Source: Caenorhabditis remanei (taxonomy: Eukaryota; Nematoda; Chromadorea; Rhabditida; Rhabditidae). From it: a DNA stretch of 64,000 bases. Positions 1-11,199 of the stretch are shown here, in pieces. How positions within the stretch are numbered: position 1 is the first letter of the stretch; each line of letters opens with the position of its first letter. A model generated the notes under the pieces. The model did no database searches. It was not told the DNA's origin and was given only the letters and a program-made list of their open reading frames with translations. The position numbers and the translations under genes are program-made. The stretch covers positions 13,826,001 through 13,890,000 of the forward strand of contig NC_071332.1 in NCBI RefSeq assembly GCF_010183535.1, read 5' to 3'.

Positions 1-1011
1 GCTTCGAACTTTTCAAAACCATTGTAGAGAAATAGATCATAGTCATTGGAATCTGCATGAAGAGTATCGGAATTGTAGTCTGGGCGACGAGAGCATAGAA
101 CAATTGCCATTGAAGACGTCGGAAATTCGAGGAGCAGTTTCCCTTCTTTATGAGTGATTTTGTTGCGTCGAAGCATTTATAGGCAAAATAAATCATGGTG
201 ATCTCCGACGCAATCTGAAACAAAACGATGGATTCAGAAGAGATTATATAAGATACTCACCAATGTTCCAGTAGTAACAGAAACACCCAAAAATGAAATC
301 CAATTGATGAGGAAAGTTCCATCTTTAAGTTTCGGATAGAACACCATCCCATAAAAGCCCATATCCGAGATAAGATCTTCGCTGTATCCAAGCTCTCTAA
401 AAGGTACAACTGTACTTAATCCTTTTTTAATTTTTGTACCTCAGAACAACATCACAGAAATCATTTTTCTGTAAGAACTCGTGGACAAAAAACGAATAAA
501 AACTGGCAAGAAGTAGAGGAGTACCAAGCCAGAAGAATAAATTCATGGGTTTGGTTGCAACCCAAGAGCTGTTTCCTTTCAAAACCTGATATCGATAAGC
601 AAATTGGCAACTGAAAATGACTAGCGAAACAGCGAAAGATCCACAATAGAGCACTGAAAATTAGAGGTTTTTTAAAATTTAAATTTTTTTTAAATTAAAT
701 TTTTTTTAAATTTCAGAGTTTCAGAACTCACAATCCACAAATTGCAGAAATTGTTGTGGTAGGTACGAGTGCTCTGGATTTACAACAATAAAGAATTCAG
801 AGTCCAAAGTGATTAGTTCCGGAAGGACGAGAATTTCCAGAGTAGAGAAAAATAGTTCGAAACAAGAGATATAAACCATCAGGTATTTGTAAAGACCCAG
901 GTCTTTTGGTGATTGAAAAATAACCAAATTGATCAACAGCACGTTTGATAACATTCCAACACAAGTTAGTATTCTTTGGCAGAGATTTAGTACCGGGTGA
1001 AGAGCGAACAT
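1..1011 (-). CDS. str-family seven-transmembrane chemoreceptor, C-terminus outside window
   Basis: Predicted G-protein-coupled chemoreceptor of the nematode Str superfamily, expected in sensory cilia membranes. Exons on the minus strand are 1011-732, 653-440, 396-261 and 214 to the window edge, all with GT-AG borders and consistent phases. The family signature is clear: SPKDLGLYKYLMVYISCFE after the first membrane segment, LLYCGSF, FAYRYQVLKG, and FRRLQWQLFYALVAQTTIPI in the fourth exon. The sequence stops inside transmembrane segment 6, so the usual DALPTIFIIKxYR end is missing only because the window begins here. It is a close paralogue of the genes at 1421-2759 and 3559-4994. Unlike 3559-4994 it has no intron between the VLKG and NSSW segments. 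The start at 1011 is the first Met before the hydrophobic segment. The ligand is unknown. Confidence 0.88.
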
Positions 1012-1420
1012 GTTAAAAGGAAAAAACTGAAAAAAGTTCTGATGGCGACTTTCGGAGTTTGGGGGTCGACTCTGCTCATTAAAACAAGTAAGAAGAACGT
1101 ATACCTTCTAGACTTTCGTCTTTAATTTCCGGTAGATGAGTTCAGTTGGAGATCAAAGATAATGTGTTTTTGATGTCACGTAAGACAGGAAAAGGTAATG
1201 AAGCGGACTCCTCTTTGACTCGACTCGAAAGTACGAAAAAACACGAAATTTATAAAGAAAAAATGCTCAATTTTGGTTCCTCGTCAGTGTGAGACTAGTA
1301 CAAGGGAAGTCCAAAGAATTGTATGATGAAGGTTCACTTTATGATCTTTATAGACAGACAAAAGAAATTGTATTTCAGACATCACCGATCAGAAAGTTAG
1401 TACTGAAAATTAAATAAAAA
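1012..1420. other. intergenic spacer between two tandem str genes
   Basis: No open frame with family similarity and no RNA gene was seen. It holds the upstream region of the gene starting at 1011 and the 3' end of the gene ending at 1421. Confidence 0.6.
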
Positions 1421-2759
1421 TTATAAATTTTTGAAATTGACAGAGGTCACTGAAATAGGCTGTTGTGGTTGCACTTGGATCACTTTGAATCTTTTGAAGT
1501 AACCTAAAAACGAAACATATCAAGAAACAGGCAACTTTTCAGACAGCGTACTCAATACAGTATCCCGATACTGCTTGATAATAAAGATGGTTGGTAGTGC
1601 ATCAGTTGCCAGATACAATGTGATAGTGAGTGCAAGAAAATGACCCAAAAATGGAAACGCGCCATCCATGATGATTGTGAAAAAGTAGATGACCGAGAAA
1701 GGTCCCTGGATGAAAGTAATTGGAATCATTGTTTGAAGAACCAAAGCATAAAAAAGCTGCCATTGGAGACGACGGAAACTTTTCGAATGACCTGCTTGAG
1801 CCATAAGGCCTTTTGTGGCCAGAAAACACTTCGTGGCGAAAAAAAACATGGCGAATTCAGAGCTCATCTGGAATATTCTCAACGTGAGAAACTAGGAGAT
1901 GTCTATGATTTCCAGCTCTCACCAATATAGTAGTAGTCACCGATACTCCTCTCAGCGAATCCCAATTGATCACTTCTGTGCCATCATCCAGTTTGGGGTA
2001 GAATAGTGCACCAACAAATCCAATTTTGTCAAGATCTACATCACTGGGAAATATTGATTCTCTACTTAACAAGAAAAGGTTTAAATTTTTTCAGAAAGAC
2101 AGTTCATACATCAATACAGCTTTTCCGTAGTTATTTAGAGGCATGAAAATACCAAGGGCGGTTGTCCAAACACTGGCAAAAACGAGTGGAGATCCTAACC
2201 AAAAGATGAAGTTTATTGGGCGACTGGAAGTCCATGCTGCGTTTCTGAAAAGTCCGGTAAATTACCTGAACGTTCCGGAAATTTACACTGTTACTCACCC
2301 TCTCAGAACCTGATATCGATAGGCAAACTGAAACCCGAATATCCCAAGAGACACAGCGAAAGAACCGCAGAAGAGTACTGTAACCATCGAAGAGTGAAAA
2401 AAAACTTCATTATTAGATGTGACCTACAATCTGCTTCCTGGATCAAACTTTCTGGAACAATAGTTTTTCTCGGGTCAACCATCACAAAAAACGCAGAGTC
2501 CTTGGTGAAAAAGTCCTGGAATTCACATTTTCAGGTAAGATCACCAATTCTGTTACTTTACCGGAATAATCAAAAGCTCGACACAACCGAAGAATATTTC
2601 GAAACATGAAATGTAGATCATAAGATACTTGTAAAGACCCAAATCTTTTGGTGATCGAAATATGATGAGAGGGACCAAAAAGGCATTAACTGCCATTCCA
2701 AAGCATGTGGCCCCGCGTTGAATTTTGTTGAATATGGGAAGCCACGATTGCATTGTCAT
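1421..2759 (-). CDS. str-family seven-transmembrane chemoreceptor
   Basis: Complete Str-type receptor of 345 residues. Exons are 2759-2562, 2515-2428, 2377-2299, 2244-2110, 2061-1923, 1867-1552 and 1503-1421; the total is an exact number of codons. Landmarks in order: MTMQSWLPIFNKIQRG start, SPKDLGLYKYLMIYISCFE, LLFCGSF, FAYRYQVLRG, the FVGALFYPKLDDG loop, FRRLQWQLFYALVLQTMIPI and DALPTIFIIKQYRDT before a short cytoplasmic tail. It is transcribed away from the paralogue at 3559. Compared with that gene it has one extra intron, between the IIP and DFFTKDSAF segments. The start chosen is the upstream of two Met codons (2759 or 2753). The odorant ligand and expressing neuron cannot be read from sequence. 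Confidence 0.88.
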
Positions 2760-3558
2760 GATGACAATGATCAATGAAATTGGGTAGGCAGGTGGCAAAG
2801 TGATAAATGGGAAAAGCACGCAATAACAGAGTCGAGACAGAAAATGGAACCCCTTTGGGACCATGTAGACAAGTCAGAATGTGACGGTGATGTAACACAT
2901 AGACTACAACTATACGAAAGTTTAATGCCAATGAGAAATAACAAGTGGTATGTTTCCGAGGATCCCGATGTCCAGAAGAGTGTGTGTTCAAGGGATTCAT
3001 GTGTTCGATGTTACAGCACAATGAAGTTCCCCATGTTTAAAATAAAATATCCAAAAGGTACCGTAATCAAAGAGATCGTTCTGGATATCAAACTCTCACA
3101 AGTTAGGTTTCCTGACTTTTAAAGTTTTCTCAAACTTTATTATTGGTAATTTTCCCTTACTATATTGTCGCGACAAAAAAGTTCCGACATTTTTTACCGA
3201 CGCGTGTTTGCGGACTTAGTGCTAAATTATTAAATTTTACACTGAGTCCGCAAACACGCGTCGGTAAAAAATGTCGGAACTTTTTTATTTCGATAATAAA
3301 CACCTGATAAATATTATAAATCTTTGATCTGATCATTGAAATTTCTACTCCACTGTCAATTAAAAAGTGTGTTCTGATCCTTTCCCGTCCCATGGCTCTA
3401 CAGCCCACCAGTGTTTTCGTGCTCTCGTACCCAGACAGTGATGCTTGGCCAGACAAAAACTGTTATCGTCTACGAAATTAATCGTAAAGTAGGTCCCCAG
3501 ACGGGAATTGTCTAGAAAGAGACGTTCACGTAATATCCCGTCTGTTCCTTCAGCAGCT
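2760..3558. other. shared upstream region of two divergent str genes
   Basis: Head-to-head spacer of about 800 nt between receptor genes on opposite strands. No gene was recognised. It contains a long near-perfect inverted repeat at 3175-3286. Confidence 0.6.
3175..3286. repeat. near-perfect 46-nt inverted repeat (hairpin/MITE-like)
   Basis: Left arm 3175-3220 and right arm 3241-3286 are reverse complements over 46 nt with one mismatch, around a 20-nt A/T-rich loop. The outer end is AAAAAAGTTCCGACA followed by T; the inner part is GC-rich with ACGCGTGTTTGCGGACT. The same outer end occurs at 34903. Foldback or non-autonomous DNA transposon debris is likely. Confidence 0.85.
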
Positions 3559-4994
3559 ATGGATCCGACTCTTACCTCGGCTATTCGTCAAAAAGTTTCG
3601 GATCTGATGGATGCCTCTTCTGAATTTGAATCATCTAATTCCGATGATCTCATCAATCAAATCGAACGAGGATGCACCTGTTATGGAATGTTCTCAAATG
3701 CCATTCTCCTTCCAATGATATTATATCGATCTCCATCTGATATCGGAGTCTACAAATTCCTCATGATGTACATTGCTGTCTTCGAATTGTTTTTCGGATG
3801 GTTGGAGTTAATGACAGTACCCCAATTGTTCACTCAAGGATCTGCTTTCATTGTGACAATTGATCCTGATAACGCAGTTCTTCCGGATAGTGCATTGCAG
3901 ATTTCTATATGTGAGTGAAAAGAATCAGTAGTAAGGAATAAAATCACACAGAGAATAAATTTAAAAAAATAGACTTTTTAGTAATCTACTGTGGATCTTT
4001 TGCTACCTCTCTTGCCATCTTTGGAGTCCAGTTCGCATATCGTTACCAGGTTCTCCAAGGGTTGGTTAATCTACTTTTTGCACGTCATGTATAATATTTA
4101 ACCTTCCAGTAACACCACATGGACTGCTTACAGTCTTGCCAACTTTACTTTTTGGGGCGGAATCCCTCTGCTTGTTGCAATGCTTTGGACACTATCTTGT
4201 TGGATATTTTTGGGGAGGAATGAGTATGTGGATATGGTTATGAGGTATGAGAATTCAATCGAGACGATCAACAAAATGAACTTTCAGACAAGATTATTTT
4301 CCAAGCAATTTGGAGAACAAAACCATTGGTTTTGTGGGAATCTACTTCTACCCAAAACTAGAGAACGGAATGACCGTAATAAATTTGAATTCTTTCATTG
4401 GGATGGCTCTTTGCACTTGCATTCTGGTCAGTTGATAGCCTTCATATCCAGCCAGAAACTGCTGATTTCATTTTCAGTTTGGCTCGGAAACTCTCATGGT
4501 TTACTACGCAGTAAGATCTTACTTGATCACAAAAACACTAATGGCGTCTACTTGCTCTCCAAACTTTCGGAAACTTCAATGGCAACTTTTCTATGCTTTA
4601 GTTTTTCAAACAGTCATTCCAATACTTTTTATGCAAATCCCTTTGTCCGTCCTTTATTTGACATTGTTTCTGAATATCTCCACTCCATTTTTCGGAAAAC
4701 TTCAGGCGACCACTATTTCTTTTTACCTGGCAACAGATGCACTCCCAACAATCTTCATCATCAAACCTTATCGGGAGACAGTTTTTGGTAAGAAATCGGA
4801 GAGAATGAGGGAATAGGAGGCTAACGATATGACTTTATCGAATATTTCTTCTGTCGACTATTTCAAATGCATGAATCGTCATTTAGTTTCCAGGTTATCT
4901 GAAATGCTGCAAAAAGATTTCTCCAGAAAGTCGAGTTGGAACGGAAACTGCGATTTCTATGAATGAAATCACTTCGAGATACGCTGTTTCATGA
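3559..4994 (+). CDS. str-family seven-transmembrane chemoreceptor
   Basis: Complete Str-type receptor of 371 residues. Exons are 3559-3910, 3982-4060, 4110-4244, 4288-4426, 4478-4787 and 4894-4994. Signatures: SPSDIGVYKFLMMYIAVFE, LIYCGSFATS, FAYRYQVLQG, FVGIYFYPKLENG, FRKLQWQLFYALVFQTVIPI and DALPTIFIIKPYRETV, then a tail ending ISMNEITSRYAVS. The N-terminus is about 35 residues longer than its neighbours, with a polar Ser/Asp-rich stretch before the first membrane segment. The ATG at 3559 is the first in frame; the upstream frame has only a TTG. It is divergent from 1421-2759. The family suggests chemosensation; the ligand is unknown. Confidence 0.9.
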
Positions 4995-5513
4995 TCATCC
5001 ACACTGGAAGATTTAATTTCCGTCTGTATGCCTTGGTATATTTTCTTTAAGGAGTCTGTTGGATTATTTTTTTAAATGTTTTTAAAAGACATGATTGTAT
5101 AAACTTTTTCAGTTTGAACAGTTGATTTTCTCTGGGATTTTGGGATTTCAGATTACCTATAAGCCATAGAACAAATAATTTGCTTTCTCCAAAATAGCCT
5201 GTCATTTTGTTATTGGTCTTACCCTGCTTTCAAAAAAAAATGAAAAAGTGTTTTCAGTGGCTTTCTCTGTCTCCAAATCTTTGCCGTCTACTTCAGATGG
5301 GAGCACAAAAATAAGAAAAGCTAAAAGGCATATTACATTTGTTTTTGTTATCGTGTATAGAAATGATGTTCTAAAACTTCCTTCTTCTTTGTTTATCAAA
5401 GTATCAAACAGGAAGGCAATTTCGAAACGCAACCTGTTATTTTGAAACAATTTCACTGGTATGATCTAATATAAAAGCTGATAGTTCGAAAGACGATACT
5501 GTGTGCATTCAAA
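4995..5513. other. intergenic region with a core promoter at its right end
   Basis: No supported gene. A TATAAAAG box at 5470 belongs to the gene starting at 5514. A minus-strand frame around 5202-5456 has one hydrophobic stretch but no usable start context and was not accepted. Confidence 0.5.
5470..5476 (+). promoter_or_regulatory. TATA box
   Basis: TATAAAA lies exactly 44 nt before the ATG at 5514. The ten-base string TATAAAAGCT and the same 44-nt spacing recur at 9641 before the gene at 9685. Confidence 0.65.
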
Positions 5514-6199
5514 ATGAAACACATTATTTTGTGCTCCGTTTGTTTTCTAGTTGTGGTCAACTCGTTTGTTTTGAAACAGGAGCAGTATCCTGCTGGTGGT
5601 GATAATAGTCATGGTAAGTGTTCCCTTACTGTAATAACATCGCGTATTTTATTTCAGGAGGAGCTGGTGGAGCTGATGGCTCTGGAGGAGGTTGTGGTCA
5701 ACCTGGACAACCGGGAGAAGATGGAAAACCTGGACAAGGAGGTCGAGGTGGAGACGGTGGAAGAGGTGGCGACGGTGGTGCTGGAAGACATTGCGGTAAC
5801 GGAGGAAATGGAGGAAATGGAGGCAATGGAGGCAATGGAGGAAATGGAGGCAATGGAGGCGACGGAGGGAATGGAGGACATGGAGGATATGAAACTGTTG
5901 ACGTGAATTATGCCAAAAGTGCCGGTGATGGAGGAAACGGCGGAAACGGTGGCAACGGAGGATCTGGTGGAGGTGAAAATTTCATTTTTGCCGAGAATCC
6001 CGGTAATGGTGGTAACGGAGGACACGGCAGAAACGGTGGCCCAGGAGGAAATGGTGGACATGGAGGGAACGGAGGAAATGGAGGTAACGGTGGCAACGGA
6101 GGAGTTGGTGGACATGGAGGAGAAGGAGGAAAAGGTGGACCAGGAGGTGTTGGTGGACATGCAGGACACGATGGTCATGATGGAAAAGAAGGGAAATAA
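5514..6199 (+). CDS. glycine-rich secreted protein
   Basis: Small two-exon gene (5514-5613, 5658-6199) encoding 213 residues. The first exon gives a signal peptide ([18 protein letters not shown]) and a short linker. The second exon is almost wholly low complexity: long runs of GGN, GGNGGH and GGDGG triplets, with two breaks that carry the only larger residues (around [13 protein letters not shown] and [10 protein letters not shown]) and a His/Asp/Gly end. Two cysteines lie early in the glycine region. A TATA box precedes it at 5470 and AATAAA lies at 6255. Nematode glycine-rich secreted proteins are found among cuticle or antimicrobial products; this is only a resemblance in composition. It shares its signal exon and promoter layout with 9685-10068. 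Confidence 0.85.
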
Positions 6200-6610
6200 T
6201 GTGTTCTGTGATAATTTCACCGTTTATTGTTTATTTCTCATATATTTTTCTATAAATAAACTGGAGAGATTCGTTTTCTACATATTTGGAATTTATTCAA
6301 ATAGTTTTGTGTTTTGACTTCGTTGAAAAAAACATGCATATGAACATGTTTCGCATTTCATCTACTGCGTGATGTTCACGTATTTTTTGTTTCCTTGTCT
6401 CAACTATTACACAAAACACAACCCTGGTGGTAATAGAATCTCGTTAAACCAAAGCAACATGATTTTGGTTCAAAAAACATATTTCTCGATATCTGGTTTA
6501 TTCATAAAAGCTGATCATTGTTCTTGTTCTAAAAAGCATTCTAGAAATTCCAGTAAATTATAATCTGTTGAGTCTGACCACAAAGCAAAGGCTCACATTA
6601 CTCGTTACAC

Positions 6611-7985
6611 ATGTCTCTAACTTATTCAGCTTCCGATTTTAAAGAATTCAGTAGATCAACACAACAAACTTTAGTGAGAATCGGTAACATCATCGGTTCA
6701 GTTTCTTTATCTTTATATAAATTTAATCTTCTATTTGCTTTTGTTGGGGTCATAATTAACATTCTCCATTTGGCAATTCTTTCGAGAAAGTCAATGAACA
6801 CAAACAGCATAAATGTTTTGTTGATTGGTATTGCTATCAGCGATTTATTCTCAATGAGTATACTAGTTTATCAATTTGTTTTGTTTTTCTCACAGCCAAA
6901 TGTTTCTGATGATTGGTAGGTTCAGTCCGTCATAATCCTGTACTTACATAATTAAACAATTTCAGTCTTCCACCAATGAGTTATTATCTCCAACTCATTG
7001 ATTTCTACCTCCTTTCTGCCAGAGAGAGTTTCCATCTAATATCCACGTGGCTCGCCGTTATTATGGCGTCTATTCGTTATCTCGTTATGAAGTATGCTCT
7101 CAAATCAAACTTCCAAAACTTATCAAAAAAAGCAACCGGTCAAAGATTCGTTATTATTCTATTCATATGCAGCTTACTGATGTCCCTGTATTATTCTGTA
7201 CGAGTGAAGTTTGTGGAACTTCCAGAGAGATGGAAACCTGCAGAAAACTGCACGCTCCCCAAGAATACTAGCTTTCCTGATTATGATATCGTCGATAGAG
7301 AGTGGTTTCTCAGTGCCGACTGGATTTATGAGATATTTGTTTTATTGGAAGGACTCTTGAAGGTTTATTAAGCGTCTTTTTTTCAAATCAGATGGTTTCG
7401 TTTTTCAGATAGTGCCGTCTATACTCTTGCCAATTCTTGCATGTCTACTGATCAAACAGATAAAACTGGCTGGAAATGTCAAACGAAAGGTTTCAAGCAA
7501 GACTGAAGAGTAACAGCCAAGTTTTAAAAGTTTTATTGAAGTTAATAATTTTCTTGCAGGTCAAAATTAGATCACACTTCAAATTTGGTTTTCATTATGA
7601 CAATAATATTCTCCTTAACCGAAGGACCTCTTGGAATAGTTGTAGTCCTTGATGGTCTTGCAACGAATCATACGGGATTACTGTATGTAGATTAATGCAT
7701 CTGAATCAGTTGTTAGAAATGTTCCGAAGTTTCAGATATATTATTAATGACATTATGGGTATTCTCCTAATTTTTGAAACTTTGAATTCATCGACTCATT
7801 TCTTTATTTGTGTAGGAATATCATCACAATACAGAAAAGCGATTAGAGAAATGTTTGGACTCAAGAAGAAAAAACCGAAAACAGTAGGTTCAACATGAAT
7901 TTAAAACAAACATGATTCATCTTTTCAGGTTTCAGTTCTCCCGAACGCAGGGCGATGTTTCAATATAAAAGTTGGATGTGTTTGA
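6611..7985 (+). CDS. srw-family (peptide-receptor-like) seven-transmembrane receptor
   Basis: Receptor of 376 residues in six exons: 6611-6915, 6966-7362, 7409-7509, 7560-7682, 7736-7883, 7929-7985. Diagnostic parts: NILHLAILSRKSM and SINVLLIGIAISDL (first intracellular loop and TM2), STWLAVIMASIRYLVMKY (TM3, with the DRY position replaced), an extracellular loop with Cys and Trp, LDHTSNLVFIMTIIF (TM6) and a polar tail. These match the Srw family, which resembles FMRFamide-type peptide receptors rather than the Str superfamily around it. Start 6611 is the first ATG before the conserved N-terminal segment. The ligand is not deducible. Confidence 0.85.
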
Positions 7986-8248
7986 TTATTAAGGGTAGTA
8001 AAAACTCCGCGAAGCAGACCGAATAAAATATGGATCAGTGAATCCGCAGTTTGTGTTCACTGTGAACCGGGAAGTCAGTCAAACGAAGTAATTCATTTCA
8101 CTTCGTCACCCATCTTTTTGTATTATCAAAGAGATCTCCGCTTTTCACTGATTTAAAGTACGAATATTATTCTTGCCTACAAAATAGTATACATATTTTC
8201 TTTCTTGTCATTAACACTCGTGTTTTTTTCGTGGCAGTCATTAGTAAC

Positions 8249-9445
8249 ATGACGTTTGCTTTCCTCACCATCACAGAGTATTGTATACTTGTCGGAAAGT
8301 TTGGCTTTTTCTCAAATGCTATATTCGGTGGAATTCTAGTATATTTGACCGTGTTTTGTATCAAAAGACAGTTCGGATCGTATAAGAAATTACTCGTCAA
8401 CTTCCAAGTGGTTGGATTCATATTTGCCTCTTTTGATTACGTGTTTCCCACTGTGGGGTTTTCATTAATGAATAAATCATGAAGAATTCTTTTTCAGCTC
8501 CTCCACACTTATAACCGTACACTCGTCTACTTCAGTTTCTTCCACCCTTTCCAACTTCCAAATTATATTCTCCAATGGATGTCTGCTGCCTATTGTGGAA
8601 TATTTGCAGCTACTCTGTGCATTTTAGCCATTCAGTTTTTGTATCGATTCTGGTCGGTTTTCGATACTCCAAAACTAATTTATTTTGACGGTTTCAACTA
8701 TTTCATCTGGATAGTATACTACATATTTTTTGGAGCTCTTTGGGCGTTTGCAGTTGGCTATTTTTTTGCTCTCGATGACCATGGAAAACAATATTTAGCA
8801 GATGAATTTGTCGTGAAATACCATAAAAATATCTCGGATATTCCTATTCTCACTTTGTTATCCTATGAAAAGAATAGTATAAAATGGGAAAGTTTATACG
8901 GACTTTCAATGATTACGGGCATATCTACAGTTCAGTATACTATAATTTGTGTCTGTGCGTTCAAGATGTATAAAGGAATGAGAGAGAAATTGTTAGCGAT
9001 GTCACCATTGCATCGGAGAATTCACAACCAATTTTATAAGGCACTTTTGATTCAGGTATGAGCTCATTCACGCATTATTAAGTCGACTCTAAAAATCGAG
9101 AGTCTGCAATTCCAGACATTTGCCCCTTCCATTTTCTTGTTCTCTCCTGTTTTCTTCATGCTATCCATTCCTTATGCCGATTTGAATATCAGTTTTCCGT
9201 CGAGCATTTTTGCGAGTGGATTTACAGTTTATCCAGCTATCGACTCAATTTGCATTATGTACTGCGTATCGGAATATGGAAGATGTTTCAGAAGTGAGTA
9301 GTTACGTACGTCTACTTTCGCATTCATCATTTGCTGAAATTCAGATTTGGTATCTTCTGTGAAGATAAAACTTGGCTACGAGCATTCCTCGTCAATTACA
9401 CAAGAGAGAAGTGGAAACATTGCAAACTTTACTGCAACGAATTGA
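8249..9445 (+). CDS. str-superfamily seven-transmembrane chemoreceptor
   Basis: Four exons, 8249-8452, 8498-9055, 9116-9293 and 9345-9445, encoding 346 residues. Landmarks: FGSYKKLLVNFQVVGFIFAS (first loop and TM2), QWMSAAYCGIFAAT, FLYRFWSVFDTPKL, SPLHRRIHNQFYKALLIQT before TM6, and VYPAIDSICIMYCVSEYGRC in TM7. The pattern LHRxxxxQFYKALLIQT with YPAID is typical of Str receptors. It belongs to a different subgroup from the three genes at the left edge, which have DALPTIFIIKxYR. The 8452 donor uses GTGGGG, slightly weak. AATAAA follows at 9496. Function is expected in sensory neurons; no ligand is known. Confidence 0.85.
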
Positions 9446-9640
9446 ACAAAAACAGTTATTATTCTCGGAATGGAAAGTTTGAATACATGTTCTAAAATAA
9501 AATGAAAAATAAAAGTGTCGGCTGAACCAACAAAAGTTTCAATGTTTTTCTTATCATCGTCAAAAAAATAACAACAGGAAGGAATTGATGAGTAATCTTT
9601 TCTTTCTGTTTTCTGAAACATTGAGAAAAATGAGGGTCAG

Positions 9641-9647
9641 TATAAAA
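9641..9647 (+). promoter_or_regulatory. TATA box
   Basis: TATAAAA followed by GCT, 44 nt before the ATG at 9685. The sequence and spacing match the box at 5470. Confidence 0.65.
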
Positions 9648-9684
9648 GCTAGCACAACTTCGTGCCAGTATCAGTATTTTCAAA

Positions 9685-10068
9685 ATGAAAATAATTTTGC
9701 TCTTGATTGCTTTCTCGATTCTGGCCACAGAATGTTTTATTATACTGAAAGAAGGAAACACTGATGCTGGTGGATTTGTGCAGTGTTGCGGTAAGATGAT
9801 TGAAGACAAATCGTGAGTATTTACAAGCTCATTTTCAGGTATCACTCCTGCGGTCAAGACACTGAAATTGAGACATGGAGAAGATCATCGTGAAGATCGT
9901 TGTAAATGCAATTGTGGACCCGATGAAGGAGACGGACCACATGGACACGACTTTGTTGTTGTATATAAACACGGAGATCATTCTGGTGAAAACGGATGTA
10001 ACTGTCGGAAGGAGTGTTCAGGGAAAGATACTGAGCATCGTGGAGGAGATGGACCACATGGACAGTAA
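9685..10068 (+). CDS. small secreted Cys/His/Asp-rich protein
   Basis: Two exons (9685-9790, 9839-10068) encode 111 residues. Exon 1 gives a signal peptide (MKIILLLIAFSILATEC) and a short mature start ending in CC. Exon 2 is rich in His, Asp, Gly and Cys, with two similar units, each having a CxC or CxCxxxC cluster and a GDGPHG motif. The second GDGPHG is the very end of the protein. The metal-binding look (His/Asp/Cys) and small secreted size suggest an extracellular or defence peptide, but no family was recognised. Polyadenylation signal at 10126. The first exon resembles that of 5514-6199 in sequence, length and intron phase. Confidence 0.82.
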
Positions 10069-10162
10069 ATCTAAAATTGTTTTATTTGTAAAATATTCAT
10101 AAATCAAAACCGTTTAATAACTTTAAATAAAATTTTGTGATGACTTTCAAACCATAAAGCTA

Positions 10163-11199
10163 TCAAACAATTTGTGCATCATCAGGAACACGGCTCGATT
10201 CCATTCGGCTATACAGAACATTATCAAGAAAAATTATGATAGAATCGACTTTCTTGGGATCTGAAGTTTTTAGAAACCATTGTCTTCGTTTGTGTCCAAG
10301 TTGGTCAGTTTCTCCTGATGGAAATCCGTACAGCGCCTCTATAAGTTGATCAATATCAGCTTCCAGGAATCGAAGTTGGATGAATTCGAAGTTCGAGGAC
10401 TCTCCTAGGGACTGGAAGACATGAAACATCAACACAAAACAAACTTCAAGCTGATATACCTTTTTCAGTTCCATAAACCACTCAAAAGAAATTGATTTCA
10501 CTGCTACTTGCACCGTCCTAAATCCGACTAAACTCTCTACCATCGGCTCTATAGCAAAGCCCAAAATAGCCAGCTCTTTTGCTTTCTCATATTGCATCGT
10601 TTTCACAATTTCTTCCATGTCCAGCAACTCCTCCGACTTCTGCTGATTTGGTTCTTTTGCATTATTTATTGTCAATCTCCTCAGTGATTCTGAGCAAATA
10701 TGAGGGAGAAGTTGAAGAACTTGATATCCGTCGGTCACCGTTACGATGAAACTATCGACCTTCAGAAGGCATTCTCTTGATTTAAGAATTTCCTTCAGTT
10801 TCTCAAATGTATACTTTCCGCATTGATTCAGTTCTCTTTTCTCGTCGAGTTTGAATAGCATTACAACGGCCAATTCATCAAGAGAAGACGACTGGTTGAT
10901 CAAAACAGTTTGAATGTGTTGACAAGCCACATGAGCAAAATATGAATTGTTCACAACTTCAGAGTGTTTTTCCTTTCCTTGAAAAACTGTAATCGCAGAT
11001 CCATCTGGATGCTTCTCGTAATCAATGGCTACTTCTTTTTCAGGAGAAGCCAAGAATAGAGAAATGTAGTCAGAATAAAGGCGGATGTGAATTCTGGTTA
11101 TAGGCTGGTTGTTCAACCTAAAACTGTTGAAATTACGACTCAAATTAGGAATTTCAAAACTTACAATGATAAAATGTCAGTTTCTCCCAACGACTCCAT
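10163..11199 (-). CDS. F-box-associated FTH/DUF38-type protein (fbxa-like), F-box not evident
   Basis: Three exons, 11199-11165, 11123-10460 and 10411-10163, give 315 residues. The 48-nt intron 10459-10412 is in frame and without stops, so an unspliced reading also stays open. The central and C-terminal part has the leucine-patterned layout of the FTH domain that follows the F-box in many nematode F-box proteins (LLKVDSFIVTVTDGYQVLQL, ending in strand-loop repeats). The N-terminus (MESLGETDILSFFRLNNQ) is too short to hold a normal 40-residue F-box, so this is either an FTH-only member or lacks an unseen 5' exon. F-box relatives act as substrate adaptors for SCF ubiquitin ligases. Confidence 0.7.

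Noticed and set aside
5202..5456. Minus-strand 84-codon frame with a signal-like hydrophobic stretch (VICLLAFLIFVLP)
   Set aside because: The hydrophobic part is internal, the Met is far upstream in an unlikely context, and no exon with a start near it was found.
5654..6220. Long antisense frame (188 codons) over the glycine-rich gene
   Set aside because: It is the complement of GGN repeats (Ser/Thr/Val-rich), with no start context or splice support.
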